From JADJPO01 sp963724535 (lineage in GTDB: Bacteria > Actinomycetota > Actinomycetes > Actinomycetales > Kineosporiaceae), in NCBI GenBank assembly GCA_963724535.1, contig CAVRVD010000013.1:372001-436000 (forward strand): a stretch of 64,000 nucleotides of DNA. Direction: 5' to 3'. Positions within the stretch are counted from its first letter, which is position 1. Each line of letters opens with the position of its first letter. Below the pieces are notes generated by a model. It saw nothing but the letters and a program-made list of their open reading frames with translations, had not been told where the DNA came from and did no database searches. Of this stretch, positions 21,157-30,899 are shown piece by piece. The translations under genes and the position numbers were made by a program.

Positions 21157-23135
21157 CGGCGTCCGCTCCAGATCGGCGGAACCCCCCGGCCCTCAGGCCG
21201 GCGGTAGTTCTCCAGGTCGACGATGCGCAGGTCGATCCGTCGCTCGGAGCGGGAACCGTCCTGGTAGGCCACCACGCTGCGGACGGCGACGCTGTCGGCT
21301 CCCCCGGCGAGGGCATCGATGATGTCGCCGTAGCGCTCCCCGATCACCGAGCGCCGGACCTTGCGAGTCCGGGTGATCTCGTCGTCGTCCGGGTCGAACT
21401 GCTTGTGCAGCACGGCGAAGCGTCGGATCCGGATGCTGTCGGGCAGGTCCTGGTTGGCCCGGTCGACCTCACCGGCGACCAGGTCGAGCACCTCGGGCTG
21501 GCCCACCAGGTCGGTGTAGGTGGTGTAGCTCAGCCGCTCGTGCTCGGCCCAGGATCCAGCGGTCATCGGGTCCAGGGTCAGCAGGGCCGTCATCGCCAGC
21601 TCCTGGTCGGTGCCGCCGGCGAAGGTGACGGCCTCCTCCACGTAGGGGGAGAACTTGAGCTTGTTCTCGATGAACGCGCTGGAGAACGGGGTGCCGTCGG
21701 GTGCAGTCAGCACGTCCTTGGCCCGGTCGATGACCACCAGGTGTCCACGCTCGTCGAGGTAGCCGGCGTCGCCGGTGTGCAGCCACCCCTCGCCGTCGAT
21801 CGCCTCCGCCGTGGCCTGAGGGTTGAGGTGGTAGCCGCGGAAGACCGACGCCGAGCGGAGCAGGATCTCGCCGTCCTCGGCGATCCTGAGGTCGGTGGCC
21901 GGCAACGGCGTGCCGACGGTGTTGAACGCGATGTCGTCGTCGCGGTGCAACACCGCGATGCCGCAGATCTCGGTCTGGCCGTAGATCTGCTTCAGGTTCA
22001 CCCCGATAGCGTGGAAGAACCGGAAGACGTCCGGGCCGAGTGGGGCGCCGCCGGTGTAGCAGCGGGCCAGCCGGGCCAGGCCGAGCTGGTCGCGCACCGG
22101 GCGCAGGGCCACCGCATCGGCCACCTCGTGCAGCAGCCGCCGGCCCGGTCCGACCGCTCGCCCATGGATGCGTCGCTCGGCGGCCGCGTCGCCGACCGCG
22201 TAGCCCCAACCGAACACCGCCCGCTTGAGCCAGCCCGCTTCGTCGATGCGTACGTGCACCTCGGAGAGCATCGACTCCCAGATCCGGGGCGGAGAGAACA
22301 TCACATCGGGTCCGATCTCACGCAGGTCGGTGCGCTGGGTGGCGGCGTCCTCGGGGAAGGAGATGGTCAGACCGCGGGACAGCCCGCAGGCGACGGCCAG
22401 CATCTGCTCGCCGATCCAGGCCAACGGCAGGAAGGAGACGTAGCGGTCCTTGGATGTGATGGGGTCGACGGTGGTGAGGTGGTCGGCCATCGCCAACAGG
22501 TTGGCGTGGGTGAGCTCGGCCAGCTTGGGACGCGACGTGGTGCCCGAGGTGGTGCAGATCAGGGCGACGTCGTCCGGTCCGGTCGCGGCGAGCTGCTCCG
22601 CCAGCCAGCCCGGGTTGCCCTCACCCCACTCCCGCCCGTGCCGCTCCAGCTCAGTGAACTCCAGCAGGTAGTCCTCGGTGTACTGCTCCAGGCCGTGCGG
22701 GTCGTAGTAGACGATCGTCTGCAGCTGCACCTCCCCGGCCTCCTCGTCGCCGCGCCCACGAAGCCCGATCAGCTTGTCGACCTGTTCCTGGTCCTCGGCG
22801 ACCACGACCCGGACCCGGGCCAGGTCGAGCACGTGCACCAGCTCCTCGCCGATGCTGGTGGGGTAGATCCCGACGACCGCGGCGCCGATGCTCTGCGCGG
22901 CCAGCTCGGAGATCAGCCACTCCGGCCGGTTGTCACCGAGGACGGCGACGACGTCACCGCGCTGAACGCCGAGCCAGACCAGGCCGTGGGCGACGTCGCG
23001 TACCCGCGACGCGTACTCCCCCCAAGTCATCGGCTGCCAGATGCCGTACTGCTTCTCCTGCAGCGCCACCTCGTCCGGACGGGTCTGGGCCAGGTGGGTC
23101 AGCAGCTGCGGGAAGGTCGCCGGGGCCGGGTCCAT
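21153..23135 (-). CDS. Long-chain acyl-CoA synthetase family protein (AMP-forming)
   Basis: A protein of 660 residues. It has ATP-loop CTTSGTTSRPK, the A5-type motif YGQTEICG, GWLHTGDAGYLDERGHL, and an FACS-like insertion and C-terminal region (FIENKLKFSPYVEEAVTFAG) of the long-chain synthetase/FadD15-like group. It would activate a carboxylic acid to its acyl-CoA at the cytoplasmic face of the membrane. It sits inside a Liv-type transporter operon, overlapping livG and livH, a recurring arrangement in Actinobacteria and Proteobacteria that suggests uptake coupled to CoA activation. The acid is unknown. Confidence 0.88.
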   Translation of the reverse strand: MDPAPATFPQLLTHLAQTRPDEVALQEKQYGIWQPMTWGEYASRVRDVAHGLVWLGVQRGDVVAVLGDNRPEWLISELAAQSIGAAVVGIYPTSIGEELVHVLDLARVRVVVAEDQEQVDKLIGLRGRGDEEAGEVQLQTIVYYDPHGLEQYTEDYLLEFTELERHGREWGEGNPGWLAEQLAATGPDDVALICTTSGTTSRPKLAELTHANLLAMADHLTTVDPITSKDRYVSFLPLAWIGEQMLAVACGLSRGLTISFPEDAATQRTDLREIGPDVMFSPPRIWESMLSEVHVRIDEAGWLKRAVFGWGYAVGDAAAERRIHGRAVGPGRRLLHEVADAVALRPVRDQLGLARLARCYTGGAPLGPDVFRFFHAIGVNLKQIYGQTEICGIAVLHRDDDIAFNTVGTPLPATDLRIAEDGEILLRSASVFRGYHLNPQATAEAIDGEGWLHTGDAGYLDERGHLVVIDRAKDVLTAPDGTPFSSAFIENKLKFSPYVEEAVTFAGGTDQELAMTALLTLDPMTAGSWAEHERLSYTTYTDLVGQPEVLDLVAGEVDRANQDLPDSIRIRRFAVLHKQFDPDDDEITRTRKVRRSVIGERYGDIIDALAGGADSVAVRSVVAYQDGSRSERRIDLRIVDLENYRRPEGRGVPPIWSGRR

Positions 23136-23971
23136 CAGTCATCACCCGCCCCGAGATACGCCTCGATCACCCGCGGATCACTCTTGACCTGCTCCGGGGT
23201 CCCGGTGGCGATCAGCCGTCCGAAGTCGAGCACGCTGACCTGGTCGGAGATGTCCATGACCACGTCCATGTCGTGCTCGATGAGGATCACGGTGACCCCG
23301 GCGAGCTCGTTGACGTCCAAGACGTAGCGGGCCATGTCCTCCTTCTCGTCGGTGTTCATCCCGGCCATCGGCTCATCGAGGAGCAGCAGCGCCGGCTGCA
23401 TGCACAGCGCACGACCGAGCTCGACCCGCTTCTGGATGCCGTAGGCCAACGCACCGACCGCCTGGTGCCGGAAGGCGGCCAGCTCGAGCAGGTCGATGAC
23501 CTCCTCGACCAGGCCCCGGTTGGAGATCTCCTGGCGTCGCGCCGGGCCGAACCAGGCCATCGCGGCCAGCACGCCGTGGCGCATGTGTACGTGCCGGCCG
23601 AGCATCAGGTTCTCCAGCACCGTCAGGTGGGTGAACAGCTCGATGTTCTGGAAGGAACGGGCGACGCCGAGCCGGGCGATCCGGTGCGGCGCGAGGGTGG
23701 TCAGCTCATGCGAGCGCGAATCGCCCGTTCGCAGCACGACCCGCCCCCGGTCCGGGCGGTAGAGCCCGCTGATGCAGTTCAGCAGACTGGACTTGCCGGC
23801 GCCGTTGGGGCCGATCACGGCGTGAATGTCACCTTGGGTGACGGCCAGCGACACATCGTGCAGGGACACCACGCCGCCGAAACGCAGCTCGACGCCCGAC
23901 CCCTCGAGTAGCACGTCCCCGACGGGGACGGTCGAGGAGTTGAGCTCGTACTCGTATGTGCGGGCGGGCAT
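23135..23971 (-). CDS. livG: Branched-chain amino acid-type ABC transporter ATPase (LivG)
   Basis: A protein of 278 residues. Walker A GPNGAGKSS and Walker B LLLLDEPMAGMN are present with the Liv-type D-loop; the signature region is degenerate (ALAYGIQKRVELGRAL in place of LSGGQ), as usual in LivG. ATG 23971 is chosen at the start of the conserved sequence. It is first in the operon livG - acyl-CoA ligase - livH - livM - binding protein - livF - PaaK-like, whose genes mostly overlap. Confidence 0.9.
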   Translation of the reverse strand: MPARTYEYELNSSTVPVGDVLLEGSGVELRFGGVVSLHDVSLAVTQGDIHAVIGPNGAGKSSLLNCISGLYRPDRGRVVLRTGDSRSHELTTLAPHRIARLGVARSFQNIELFTHLTVLENLMLGRHVHMRHGVLAAMAWFGPARRQEISNRGLVEEVIDLLELAAFRHQAVGALAYGIQKRVELGRALCMQPALLLLDEPMAGMNTDEKEDMARYVLDVNELAGVTVILIEHDMDVVMDISDQVSVLDFGRLIATGTPEQVKSDPRVIEAYLGAGDD

Positions 23972-24110
23972 GCCAGCCCCCTGCTGTTCTCGAGTTGCCA
24001 GACAGGACCAGACCTGTGTTCGGGGGCAAGTCAAGCGCCCGGGGTCCATCGAGCGATAAGGAACAAGGTCCCAATACGTTCTGAAGCGACTGAATCGAGA
24101 CCTTCACCGT

Positions 24111-24158
24111 GCTGATCGAGGCGGCTGATCGAGGCGGCTGATCGAGGCGGCTGATCGG
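24111..24158. repeat. 13-base tandem repeat upstream of livG
   Basis: Three full copies and a partial fourth of GCTGATCGAGGCG lie between the rsmE stop and livG. They are too far from livG to be a ribosome binding site and could be slippage-prone. No coding content was seen. The rest of the 203-base gap shows no clear promoter. Confidence 0.8.
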
Positions 24159-24174
24159 ACACGGCTGGTCGGGC

Positions 24175-24948
24175 CTACCAGCGATCGAGCCGAACCGACA
24201 GGACGGCGAGCGCCGCAGACCCGGCGGTCGAGGAGCGCAGCACCGTCGGGCCGAGCCGCACCGCACGCGCCCCCGCGGCGGTGAACGCCGCCACCTCGGC
24301 GTCGTCGATGCCGCCCTCGGGCCCGACGACGACCAGGACCTGCTCGGCCGCCTCGGGCCGGTGGTGACCGACGAGGGGTGTCCCCGCATCCTCGTGCAGG
24401 ACCAGAACCACCCCACCTCGCCGCGTCACCTCGCCGATCCGACGCGCCAGGGCGGCGGAGCCGACGGTCTCGGACACGCCAGGCAGCCGGGCGCGGCGGG
24501 ACTGCTTGGCGGCCGCACGGACGGTCGAGACCCACTTGCCGTGCGCACGCCGACCGCGCTCCCCCGACCAGACCACGACGCTGCGCCGCGCCTGCCACGG
24601 GACGATCTCGTCGACGCCCAGCTCGGTGGCGGTCTCGACCGCGAGCTCGTCCCGACCGCCTTTGGCCAGCGCCTGGACCAGCACCAGGCGCGGAACCGGC
24701 GCGGGGACGACGTGCAGGGCTTGGACGGCCAGCTCGAGGCGGTCCGGCCCGACCGCGGTGACCAGGCAGCCGGCCACGGCGCCCAGGCCGTCCGCGACGT
24801 CGACGCGATCGCCGACCCGGGTGCGCCGGACGGTCCCGGCGTGCCGGCCCTCGGCGCCGTCCAGCACCACGGTGTGCCCCGGCCGGACGCCGTCCAGCGG
24901 CCCGGCGCCGCCGGGTGCCCCGTCGAGCAGATAGAGCGGGGCGGTCAC
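24175..24948 (-). CDS. rsmE: 16S rRNA (uracil1498-N3)-methyltransferase RsmE
   Basis: A protein of 257 residues. An N-terminal PUA-like part (about 1-75) is followed by a SPOUT methyltransferase domain with [17 protein letters not shown] and the C-terminal [18 protein letters not shown], whose trefoil knot binds SAM. It methylates U1498 of 16S rRNA. GTG 24948 overlaps the dnaJ stop by four bases, so it belongs to the hrcA-dnaJ-rsmE unit under CIRCE control, as in other Actinobacteria. Confidence 0.95.
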   Translation of the reverse strand: MTAPLYLLDGAPGGAGPLDGVRPGHTVVLDGAEGRHAGTVRRTRVGDRVDVADGLGAVAGCLVTAVGPDRLELAVQALHVVPAPVPRLVLVQALAKGGRDELAVETATELGVDEIVPWQARRSVVVWSGERGRRAHGKWVSTVRAAAKQSRRARLPGVSETVGSAALARRIGEVTRRGGVVLVLHEDAGTPLVGHHRPEAAEQVLVVVGPEGGIDDAEVAAFTAAGARAVRLGPTVLRSSTAGSAALAVLSVRLDRW

Positions 24949-26081
24949 CGCCCCGCGATCCGGTCCCGGAGCTTGGAGAACACACCCGGCTGCGTGCTGG
25001 TCAGTCTGGCCGTCGGCCGCTCCTCGCCGCGCAACGCGGCGAGCTGGCGCATCAGCTGCTCCTGCTCCTCGTCGAGCCGGGTGGGCGTCAGCACGTCGAG
25101 GTGGACGACCAGATCACCGCGCCCGCCACCGCGCAGGTGGGTCACCCCGAGCCCACGCAGCGTGACCATCTCCCCGGACTGGGTGCCCGACTTGACGTCC
25201 ACCGACTCGGAGCCGTCGAACGTCTCCAGCTCGATCACGGTGCCCAGGGCCGCGGCGGTCATCGGCAGCTCCACCGCGCAGTGCAGGTCGTCGCGGCGCC
25301 GGGTGAACGTGGGGTGCGGCCGCTCGACGATCTCGACGTACAGGTCACCCTGCGGACCGCCGGCCGGGCCGACCTCGCCCTCGCCGGTCAGCTGGATCCG
25401 GTTGCCGGTGTCGACCCCCGCCGGGACGCGGATCTTCAGCGTCCGCCGGGAGCGGACCCGGCCCTCCCCGGAGCACTCCAGGCACGGCGAGGGGATCACC
25501 GAGCCGAAGCCGTGGCAGGCCGAGCAGACCTGCTGGGTCATCACCTGGCCGAGGAAGGAACGGGCCACCCGCTGGATCTGACCACGGCCCTTGCAGACCG
25601 AGCAGGTCTGCGGCTGCGAGCCGGGCTGGCAGCAGCTGCCCTCGCAGGAGGGACAGACCACCGCGGTGTCCACGACCAGCTCCCGCTCGGCGCCGAAGAC
25701 CGCGTCGGCCAGGTCGATCTCGACCCGGACCAGCGCGTCCTGCCCACGCCGCTGCCGGGGCACCGGCCCTCGTGAAGCACCGGCGGCGGCTCCGAAGAAG
25801 GTCTCGAAGATGTCGCTGAAGCCGAACCCGGGGCCGAACCCGCCGCCGCTTCCACTGGGGTCGCCGCCCATGTCGTAGACCTGACGCCGCTCGGCGTTCG
25901 AGAGCACCTCGTAGGCGCGGCTGACCTCCTTGAACCGCTCCTCGGCCTGCGGCCCTGGGTTGACGTCCGGGTGCAGCTGGCGGGCCAGCTTGCGGTAGGC
26001 CTTCTTGATCTCCTCGGGGGTCGCGTCGCGAGAGACTCCGAGGGTCTCGTAGTAGTCGCTCACCGTGCTCCGATTGGTCAT
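24945..26081 (-). CDS. dnaJ: Chaperone DnaJ (DnaJ2 type)
   Basis: A protein of 378 residues. The J domain has HPD at 37-39, then a Gly/Phe region ([13 protein letters not shown]). A four-repeat zinc finger follows: [24 protein letters not shown] and CLECSGEG, the first repeat lacking the usual final Gly. The C-terminal substrate-binding domain comes last. It stimulates DnaK. It follows hrcA by 31 bases, the actinobacterial hrcA-dnaJ2 arrangement, separate from dnaK-grpE-dnaJ1. ATG 26081 is used; GTG 26063 would start directly at SDYYETLG. Confidence 0.95.
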   Translation of the reverse strand: MTNRSTVSDYYETLGVSRDATPEEIKKAYRKLARQLHPDVNPGPQAEERFKEVSRAYEVLSNAERRQVYDMGGDPSGSGGGFGPGFGFSDIFETFFGAAAGASRGPVPRQRRGQDALVRVEIDLADAVFGAERELVVDTAVVCPSCEGSCCQPGSQPQTCSVCKGRGQIQRVARSFLGQVMTQQVCSACHGFGSVIPSPCLECSGEGRVRSRRTLKIRVPAGVDTGNRIQLTGEGEVGPAGGPQGDLYVEIVERPHPTFTRRRDDLHCAVELPMTAAALGTVIELETFDGSESVDVKSGTQSGEMVTLRGLGVTHLRGGGRGDLVVHLDVLTPTRLDEEQEQLMRQLAALRGEERPTARLTSTQPGVFSKLRDRIAGR

Positions 26082-26112
26082 GAGGTCACTGGGTGTCTTC
26101 TGTGAGAGGTCG

Positions 26113-27132
26113 TCACTGGGCGAGGATCCTGGACACGTAACGGGCGACCGCACGGACGGCCGCGATGGTGGTCGGGTAGTCCATCCTGGTGGGCCCGAGG
26201 ACGCCGAGGCGCGCCACGACCTCACCCCCGGAACCGTAGCCGCTGGCCACGACCGAGGTCTCGAGCAGGCCCTCGTGCGCGGTCTCCCGCCCGATCCGGA
26301 CGCCCACGCCTCCGGTGTCCGAAGCCATCTCGGACAGCAGGCGCAACAGCACCACCTGCTCCTCCAGGGCCTCGAGCACCGGGGAGATGGTGTGCCCGAA
26401 GTCGGTGCCCGCCCTAGCCAGGTTGGCGGTCCCGGCCAGCACGATCCGTTCCTCCCGCTCGACGGCCAGGGAGTCCTCCAGGGCGTCCAGGACACCTCTG
26501 ACCAACGGCCTGTCGTCCGGGGGGAAGGTCTCCGGCAGGACGGCGACGGCGGAGGCGACCGCGGTCAGCCGCCGACCGGCGGTGGCGGCGACGAGCTTGG
26601 CCCGCAGCTCCCCGAGCATCGTCTCGGACGGCTCCAGAGCCACCTCGACCAGGCGCTGCTCGACCCGACCGGTGTCGGTGATCAGGACCAGCAGCAGCCG
26701 GCTCGCCCCGAGCGGGACCAGCTCGATGTGCCGGACCGTCGAGCGGGACAGGGAGGGGTACTGGACGACGGCGACCTGCCGGGTGATCTGGGCGAGCAGA
26801 CGCACCGTACGGTCCAGGACGTCGTCCAGGTCGACCGCGCCGTCCAGCAGGGTGGCGATGGCCCGCTTCTCGGCCGCGGAGAGTGGCTTGATGCTGCTCA
26901 GCCGGTCGACGAACAGCCGGTAACCCTTGTCTGTGGGCACCCGCCCGGCGCTGGTGTGCGGCTGGGCGATGTACCCCTCCTCCTCCAGCGAGGCCATGTC
27001 GTTGCGGATGGTCGCTGGCGAGACCCCCAGGTTGTGCCGCTCCACCAACGTCTTGGAGCCGACCGGCTCGCTGGTGTGCACGTAGTCCTCGACGATCGCC
27101 CGCAGGACGGCGAGCCGGCGGTCTTCGCTCAT
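26113..27132 (-). CDS. hrcA: Heat-inducible transcription repressor HrcA
   Basis: A protein of 339 residues. The winged helix spans about 1-75 ([16 protein letters not shown] segment and [19 protein letters not shown]), followed by a GAF-like dimerisation domain. It represses chaperone genes by binding CIRCE operators and is released on heat stress. ATG 27132 follows GGGAGGTCGAG. A perfect CIRCE lies 34 bases upstream, so the hrcA-dnaJ-rsmE unit is autoregulated. Confidence 0.96.
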   Translation of the reverse strand: MSEDRRLAVLRAIVEDYVHTSEPVGSKTLVERHNLGVSPATIRNDMASLEEEGYIAQPHTSAGRVPTDKGYRLFVDRLSSIKPLSAAEKRAIATLLDGAVDLDDVLDRTVRLLAQITRQVAVVQYPSLSRSTVRHIELVPLGASRLLLVLITDTGRVEQRLVEVALEPSETMLGELRAKLVAATAGRRLTAVASAVAVLPETFPPDDRPLVRGVLDALEDSLAVEREERIVLAGTANLARAGTDFGHTISPVLEALEEQVVLLRLLSEMASDTGGVGVRIGRETAHEGLLETSVVASGYGSGGEVVARLGVLGPTRMDYPTTIAAVRAVARYVSRILAQ

Positions 27133-27165
27133 CTCGACCTCCCGCCTCTCAACCACGAGCCTGCC

Positions 27166-27192
27166 CTGGCACTCACGGTAGCCGAGTGCCAG
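27166..27192. promoter_or_regulatory. CIRCE operator (HrcA binding site)
   Basis: CTGGCACTC, nine bases, then GAGTGCCAG: a perfect 9-9-9 inverted repeat matching the CIRCE consensus TTAGCACTC-N9-GAGTGCTAA in its core, in a G/C-richer form. It lies between hrcA (minus) and the DUF3097 gene (plus), so HrcA could influence both promoters. Confidence 0.93.
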
Positions 27193-27314
27193 TCTAAGTC
27201 CCTCGATGCCGGTTCGCTGCGTGGTGGCGCGCGCCGCACCGGCCGGGGCAGTGCCCCCGGACCGACCCGGTGTCGATCCCGGGCGAAGCGGTCCGATGCT
27301 GCCAGGGTGGCCCC

Positions 27315-28139
27315 GTGGGCGAGCAGAACGTGACGACGGTCGGCGCGGCTGCAGGCCTGGTGGTCGAGGACGTGGAGACCGGATGGTGCGGGGCGGTGCT
27401 GCGCACCGAGAAGAGCGGTGGTGTCCACCTCGTCGTCCTGGAGGACCGGCACGGCAGGGTCCGCTCGTTCCCGCTCGGCAGCGGGTTCTGGATCGACGGC
27501 CGCCCGGTGCGCCTGGTCCCCCCGGCCAGCGTCCTGCCCGAGGCGACGCGCCCGCCGACTCGGACGGCGTCCGGCTCGCGCGCCGTGACCGGCGTGCGGG
27601 CCCGCACCGCCCGGGCCTCCCGGATCCTGGTCGAGGGCCGCCACGACGCCGAGCTGGTCGAGAAGGTCTGGGGCGACGACCTGCGGATCGAGGGAGTCGT
27701 CGTGGAGATGCTGAACGGCGTGGACGACCTGGCCACCGCCGTCCGCGACCTCTCCCCCGGACCCGGCCGCCGGCTCGGCATCCTCGTCGACCACCTGGTC
27801 GCCGGGTCCAAGGAGTGGCACGAGGCGGCCCGCGTCGCACAGCTGACCGGACTGGGAGAGCACGTCCTGGTCGTCGGACACCCGTACGTCGACATCTGGC
27901 AGGCGGTGCGGCCGGGCCGGCTCGGCCTGGACGCCTGGCCCGTGGTCGGGCGCGGGCAGTCCTGGAAGCACGGCGTGCTGGATGCCCTGGGCTGGCCGCA
28001 TGCCGACCAGCGTGACGTCGCGACCGGCTGGCGCCGGATCCTGGGGACGGTGGACAGCTACGCCGACCTGGAGCCCGAGCTGCTCGGTCGGGTCGAGGAG
28101 CTGATCGACTTCGTGACCGCCGATGGGGCCGACGCCTGA
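27315..28139 (+). CDS. DUF3097 family protein, possible Toprim-like fold
   Basis: A protein of 274 residues from GTG 27315 (AGGGTGG upstream). An upstream in-frame GTG at 27270 would add 15 unconserved residues. The N-terminal beta-rich region (about 10-60, [20 protein letters not shown]) is followed by [19 protein letters not shown] and [14 protein letters not shown]. Their Glu and Asp spacing is reminiscent of a Toprim nucleotidyl-transfer or nuclease fold. The family is conserved across Actinobacteria, usually near hrcA or hemW, with no established function. The Toprim reading is inference. Confidence 0.8.
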   Translation: MGEQNVTTVGAAAGLVVEDVETGWCGAVLRTEKSGGVHLVVLEDRHGRVRSFPLGSGFWIDGRPVRLVPPASVLPEATRPPTRTASGSRAVTGVRARTARASRILVEGRHDAELVEKVWGDDLRIEGVVVEMLNGVDDLATAVRDLSPGPGRRLGILVDHLVAGSKEWHEAARVAQLTGLGEHVLVVGHPYVDIWQAVRPGRLGLDAWPVVGRGQSWKHGVLDALGWPHADQRDVATGWRRILGTVDSYADLEPELLGRVEELIDFVTADGADA

Positions 28140-28196
28140 CCGTGGCGTCCCGTCGTCGCCTGGAACACCGCCCGAAGGAGTTCCGTTGCACACGGT

Positions 28197-28712
28197 ATGA
28201 GCAGCGAGCACGAGCCGCCCAGCTACCCCGATCCCGTACGAGGCACCTCGGTCCCCGGTCAGCACTGGCCGTCCGCGGGGGGATCAGAGCCGGCCCAGTC
28301 GGCGTCGCCCTGGGGTACTGCCCAGCCGATGCCGCCGCCGTACGGTGTCCCGGCGCAGGGCGTCGGCGCCGCGCTGGCTGATCAGACGGCGCGCAACTGG
28401 GCGGTCGGCGCGCACCTGTCTGGGTTCATCGCCGCGTTGATCGCCCTGGGCTTCCTCGGCCCGCTCACCGTCCTGCTGGTGGCCGGCAACACCTCACCCT
28501 TCGTGCGCCGGCATGCCGCGGAGGCCCTGAACTTCAACCTCTCGGTGCTCATCTACCTGGCCGTCTCCACCGTGCTGCTGCTCGTGCTGGTCGGGTTCGT
28601 CCTGATCCCGCTGATCGGGCTCATGTATCTGGTGTCGACGATCCGGGCCGCCATGGCCGCCTCCCGCGGCGAGGACTACCGCTATCCGCTCACCCTCCGG
28701 TTCATCCGCTGA
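28197..28712 (+). CDS. DUF4870 (Tic20-like) membrane protein
   Basis: A protein of 171 residues. A Pro/Ser-rich cytoplasmic N-terminus (about 1-65) precedes hydrophobic helices at about 78-100 and 119-158. The DUF4870 pattern is clear: [11 protein letters not shown], then [19 protein letters not shown]. No biochemical role is established. Its 3' end overlaps the convergent hemW gene by 11 bases, so the two transcripts must overlap. Confidence 0.85.
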   Translation: MSSEHEPPSYPDPVRGTSVPGQHWPSAGGSEPAQSASPWGTAQPMPPPYGVPAQGVGAALADQTARNWAVGAHLSGFIAALIALGFLGPLTVLLVAGNTSPFVRRHAAEALNFNLSVLIYLAVSTVLLLVLVGFVLIPLIGLMYLVSTIRAAMAASRGEDYRYPLTLRFIR

Positions 28713-29904
28713 TCGTTGATCTCGGCAGCAGGGCCCGAACGACGGCGTCGGCGAGCAGCCGGCCCCGCACAGTGAGCACCAGCCGATGGTCGCGGACAGC
28801 GGCGCCGCCGTCCACCAGCCCGTCGGCGACCAGCCCGGCCACCGCCCGGCGGCCGGGCTCGTTCAGGTCATCGATCGGCAGGCCCTCGGCGAGCCGGACA
28901 CCGAGCAGCACCCGCTCGGTGTACCGCTGGTCCTCGGTGAGCACCTCGTGGCCCTCCTCGGGCGAGGCATCGGCGGCCAGCCGCTGCGCATAGGCACCGG
29001 GGTGCTTGAGGTTCCACCACCGCCGGCCCGCGACGTGCGAGTGCGCACCCGGACCGATCCCCCACCAGTCGTCGCCGCGCCAGTAGCCGAGGTTGTGCCG
29101 GCAGCGGGTCTCGACTCCGCCGGGCTGGAGCCGAGCCCAGTTGCTGACCTCGTACCAGGCCAGCCCGACCTCGCCGAGCACCTCGTCGGCCAACTCGTAC
29201 TTCGCCGCCAGGTCGTCCTCGTCGGTGCCCGGCAGCTCTGCGCGGGAGACCTTGCGCCACAACGCGGTTCCCGGCTCGACGGTCAACGCGTAGGCCGAGA
29301 CGTGCTCGACCCCGCAGGCCAGCACCGCCTCCAGGCTGGCCCGCCAGTCCTGGATGGACTCCCCCGGCGTGCCGTAGATGAGGTCGAGGCTGACCTCGAG
29401 GCCGGCCTGCCGCGCCCAGCCGACCACCTGCGGCACCCGCTGCGGGTCGTGGGTGCGGTCCAGAGTGGCCAGCACCTGCGGGACCGCCGACTGCATGCCG
29501 AACGAGACGCGCGTGAACCCGCTGTCCGCCAACGCCTGCAGTGAGGCGGCGTCCACCGAGTCGGGGTTGGCCTCGGTAGTCACTTCGACGTCCGGTGCGA
29601 GACCGATGTGGGTGCGGACGGCGCGCAGCATGGCGGACAGGTCGGCCACCGGCAACAGGGTCGGGGTACCACCACCGAAGAACACCGTGGCCGCCGGTTG
29701 CAGCCGACCCCCGCGCTGCAGAGCCGCTGACGCCAGGGCGATCTCGGCGACGGCCACGCCGGCATACTCGGCCTGGGCGCCTCCGCGACCGAGCTCGGCC
29801 GCGGTGTAGGTGTTGAAGTCGCAGTACCCGCACCGCACTGCGCAGAACGGCACGTGCAGGTAGATCCCGAGGCGCACGTCCCGATCAGACGGAGCCTGCG
29901 TCAT
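28702..29904 (-). CDS. hemW: Radical SAM heme chaperone HemW
   Basis: A protein of 400 residues. The radical-SAM cluster motif is Cys21, Cys25 and Cys28 in CAVRCGYCDFNTY, followed by FFGGGTPTLL. The C-terminal HemN-type domain is present. It is HemW, a heme-transfer chaperone, rather than the oxidase HemN, judging from the HNLGYWRGDDWWGIGPGAHS region and length. The ATG overlaps the gpsA stop (ATGA). Confidence 0.92.
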   Translation of the reverse strand: MTQAPSDRDVRLGIYLHVPFCAVRCGYCDFNTYTAAELGRGGAQAEYAGVAVAEIALASAALQRGGRLQPAATVFFGGGTPTLLPVADLSAMLRAVRTHIGLAPDVEVTTEANPDSVDAASLQALADSGFTRVSFGMQSAVPQVLATLDRTHDPQRVPQVVGWARQAGLEVSLDLIYGTPGESIQDWRASLEAVLACGVEHVSAYALTVEPGTALWRKVSRAELPGTDEDDLAAKYELADEVLGEVGLAWYEVSNWARLQPGGVETRCRHNLGYWRGDDWWGIGPGAHSHVAGRRWWNLKHPGAYAQRLAADASPEEGHEVLTEDQRYTERVLLGVRLAEGLPIDDLNEPGRRAVAGLVADGLVDGGAAVRDHRLVLTVRGRLLADAVVRALLPRSTISG

Positions 29905-30899
29905 GCCTCGGCTTTCAGCGCCCGGGCCATCAGCGCGGCCGCCGCATCCCGCGCCGACACCCCCTGGTACAGCACCGCGTGCACCGCCTGACAGATCGGC
30001 ATCTCCACCCCCTGGCGCTCGGCCAGAGCCACCACGCTGCGGGCGTTGCCGACCCCCTCGGCGACCTGGCCGAGCTCGGCGACCACGTCGGCCAACCCCC
30101 GACCCTGGCCGAGGCCGCGACCCACCCGGTAGTTGCGGGACAGCTCGCTGGAGCAGGTGAGCATCAGGTCACCCATCCCGGCCAGGCCGGTCAGGGTGAC
30201 GTCCTTGGCCCCCATCGACACCGCCAGTCGGGTGATCTCCACCAGGCCGCGGGTGATCAGGGCGGCCCGGGCGTTGGCTCCGAAGCCGAGGCCCTGGCAC
30301 ATGCCCGAGGCGATGGCGACCACGTTCTTGGCGCACCCGGCCACCTCGACGCCGACCACGTCGTCGGTGGTGTAGACGCGGAAGGTCGGCACGTGAAAGG
30401 CCTCCTGGACGGCACGCCGGGCCGCCTCACCGGTCCCGGCGACGGTCACCGCGGTCGGCATGCTCCGGGCCACCTCAACGGCGAAGGAAGGACCGGACAG
30501 GAAGGTCAGCTGGGGGCGCACCCACTCCGGCAGCTCCTCGACAAGCACCTCGCTCATCGTCGCTTGGGAGTCGATCTCAATGCCTTTGACCGCGCAGCAG
30601 ACCAGGGCCTTGGCCGGCAGGTGCTCGCTCATTCGCCGCGCCACGGACCGGGTGACGTGCGAGGGAACGGCGAGCACGACCAGCTCGACGCCGTCCAGGG
30701 CTGCGGCGAGGTCGGAGCAGCCGGTCATCGTCGGCGGCAGCTCGACGTCCGGCAGGTACCGGGTGTTGCGATGGTGACTGCGCAGGTCGTCCAGAACATC
30801 GGTGTCGATGTCCCAGGCGGTGACCGGCCAGCCCTTGGAGGCCAGAACCGCACCCAGCGCCGTCCCCCAGGAGCCGGCCCCCACCACCGCACACCGCAT
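29901..30899 (-). CDS. gpsA: Glycerol-3-phosphate dehydrogenase [NAD(P)+]
   Basis: A protein of 332 residues. It reduces dihydroxyacetone phosphate to sn-glycerol 3-phosphate for phospholipid synthesis. The Rossmann motif GAGSWGTALG is at 7-16. LSGPSFAVEVARSMPTAV and the active-site region GCAKNVVAIASGM (catalytic Lys) are present. Length is normal. It overlaps both neighbours: its start is joined to the MOSC stop (TGATG), and its stop overlaps the hemW start. Confidence 0.96.
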   Translation of the reverse strand: MRCAVVGAGSWGTALGAVLASKGWPVTAWDIDTDVLDDLRSHHRNTRYLPDVELPPTMTGCSDLAAALDGVELVVLAVPSHVTRSVARRMSEHLPAKALVCCAVKGIEIDSQATMSEVLVEELPEWVRPQLTFLSGPSFAVEVARSMPTAVTVAGTGEAARRAVQEAFHVPTFRVYTTDDVVGVEVAGCAKNVVAIASGMCQGLGFGANARAALITRGLVEITRLAVSMGAKDVTLTGLAGMGDLMLTCSSELSRNYRVGRGLGQGRGLADVVAELGQVAEGVGNARSVVALAERQGVEMPICQAVHAVLYQGVSARDAAAALMARALKAEA

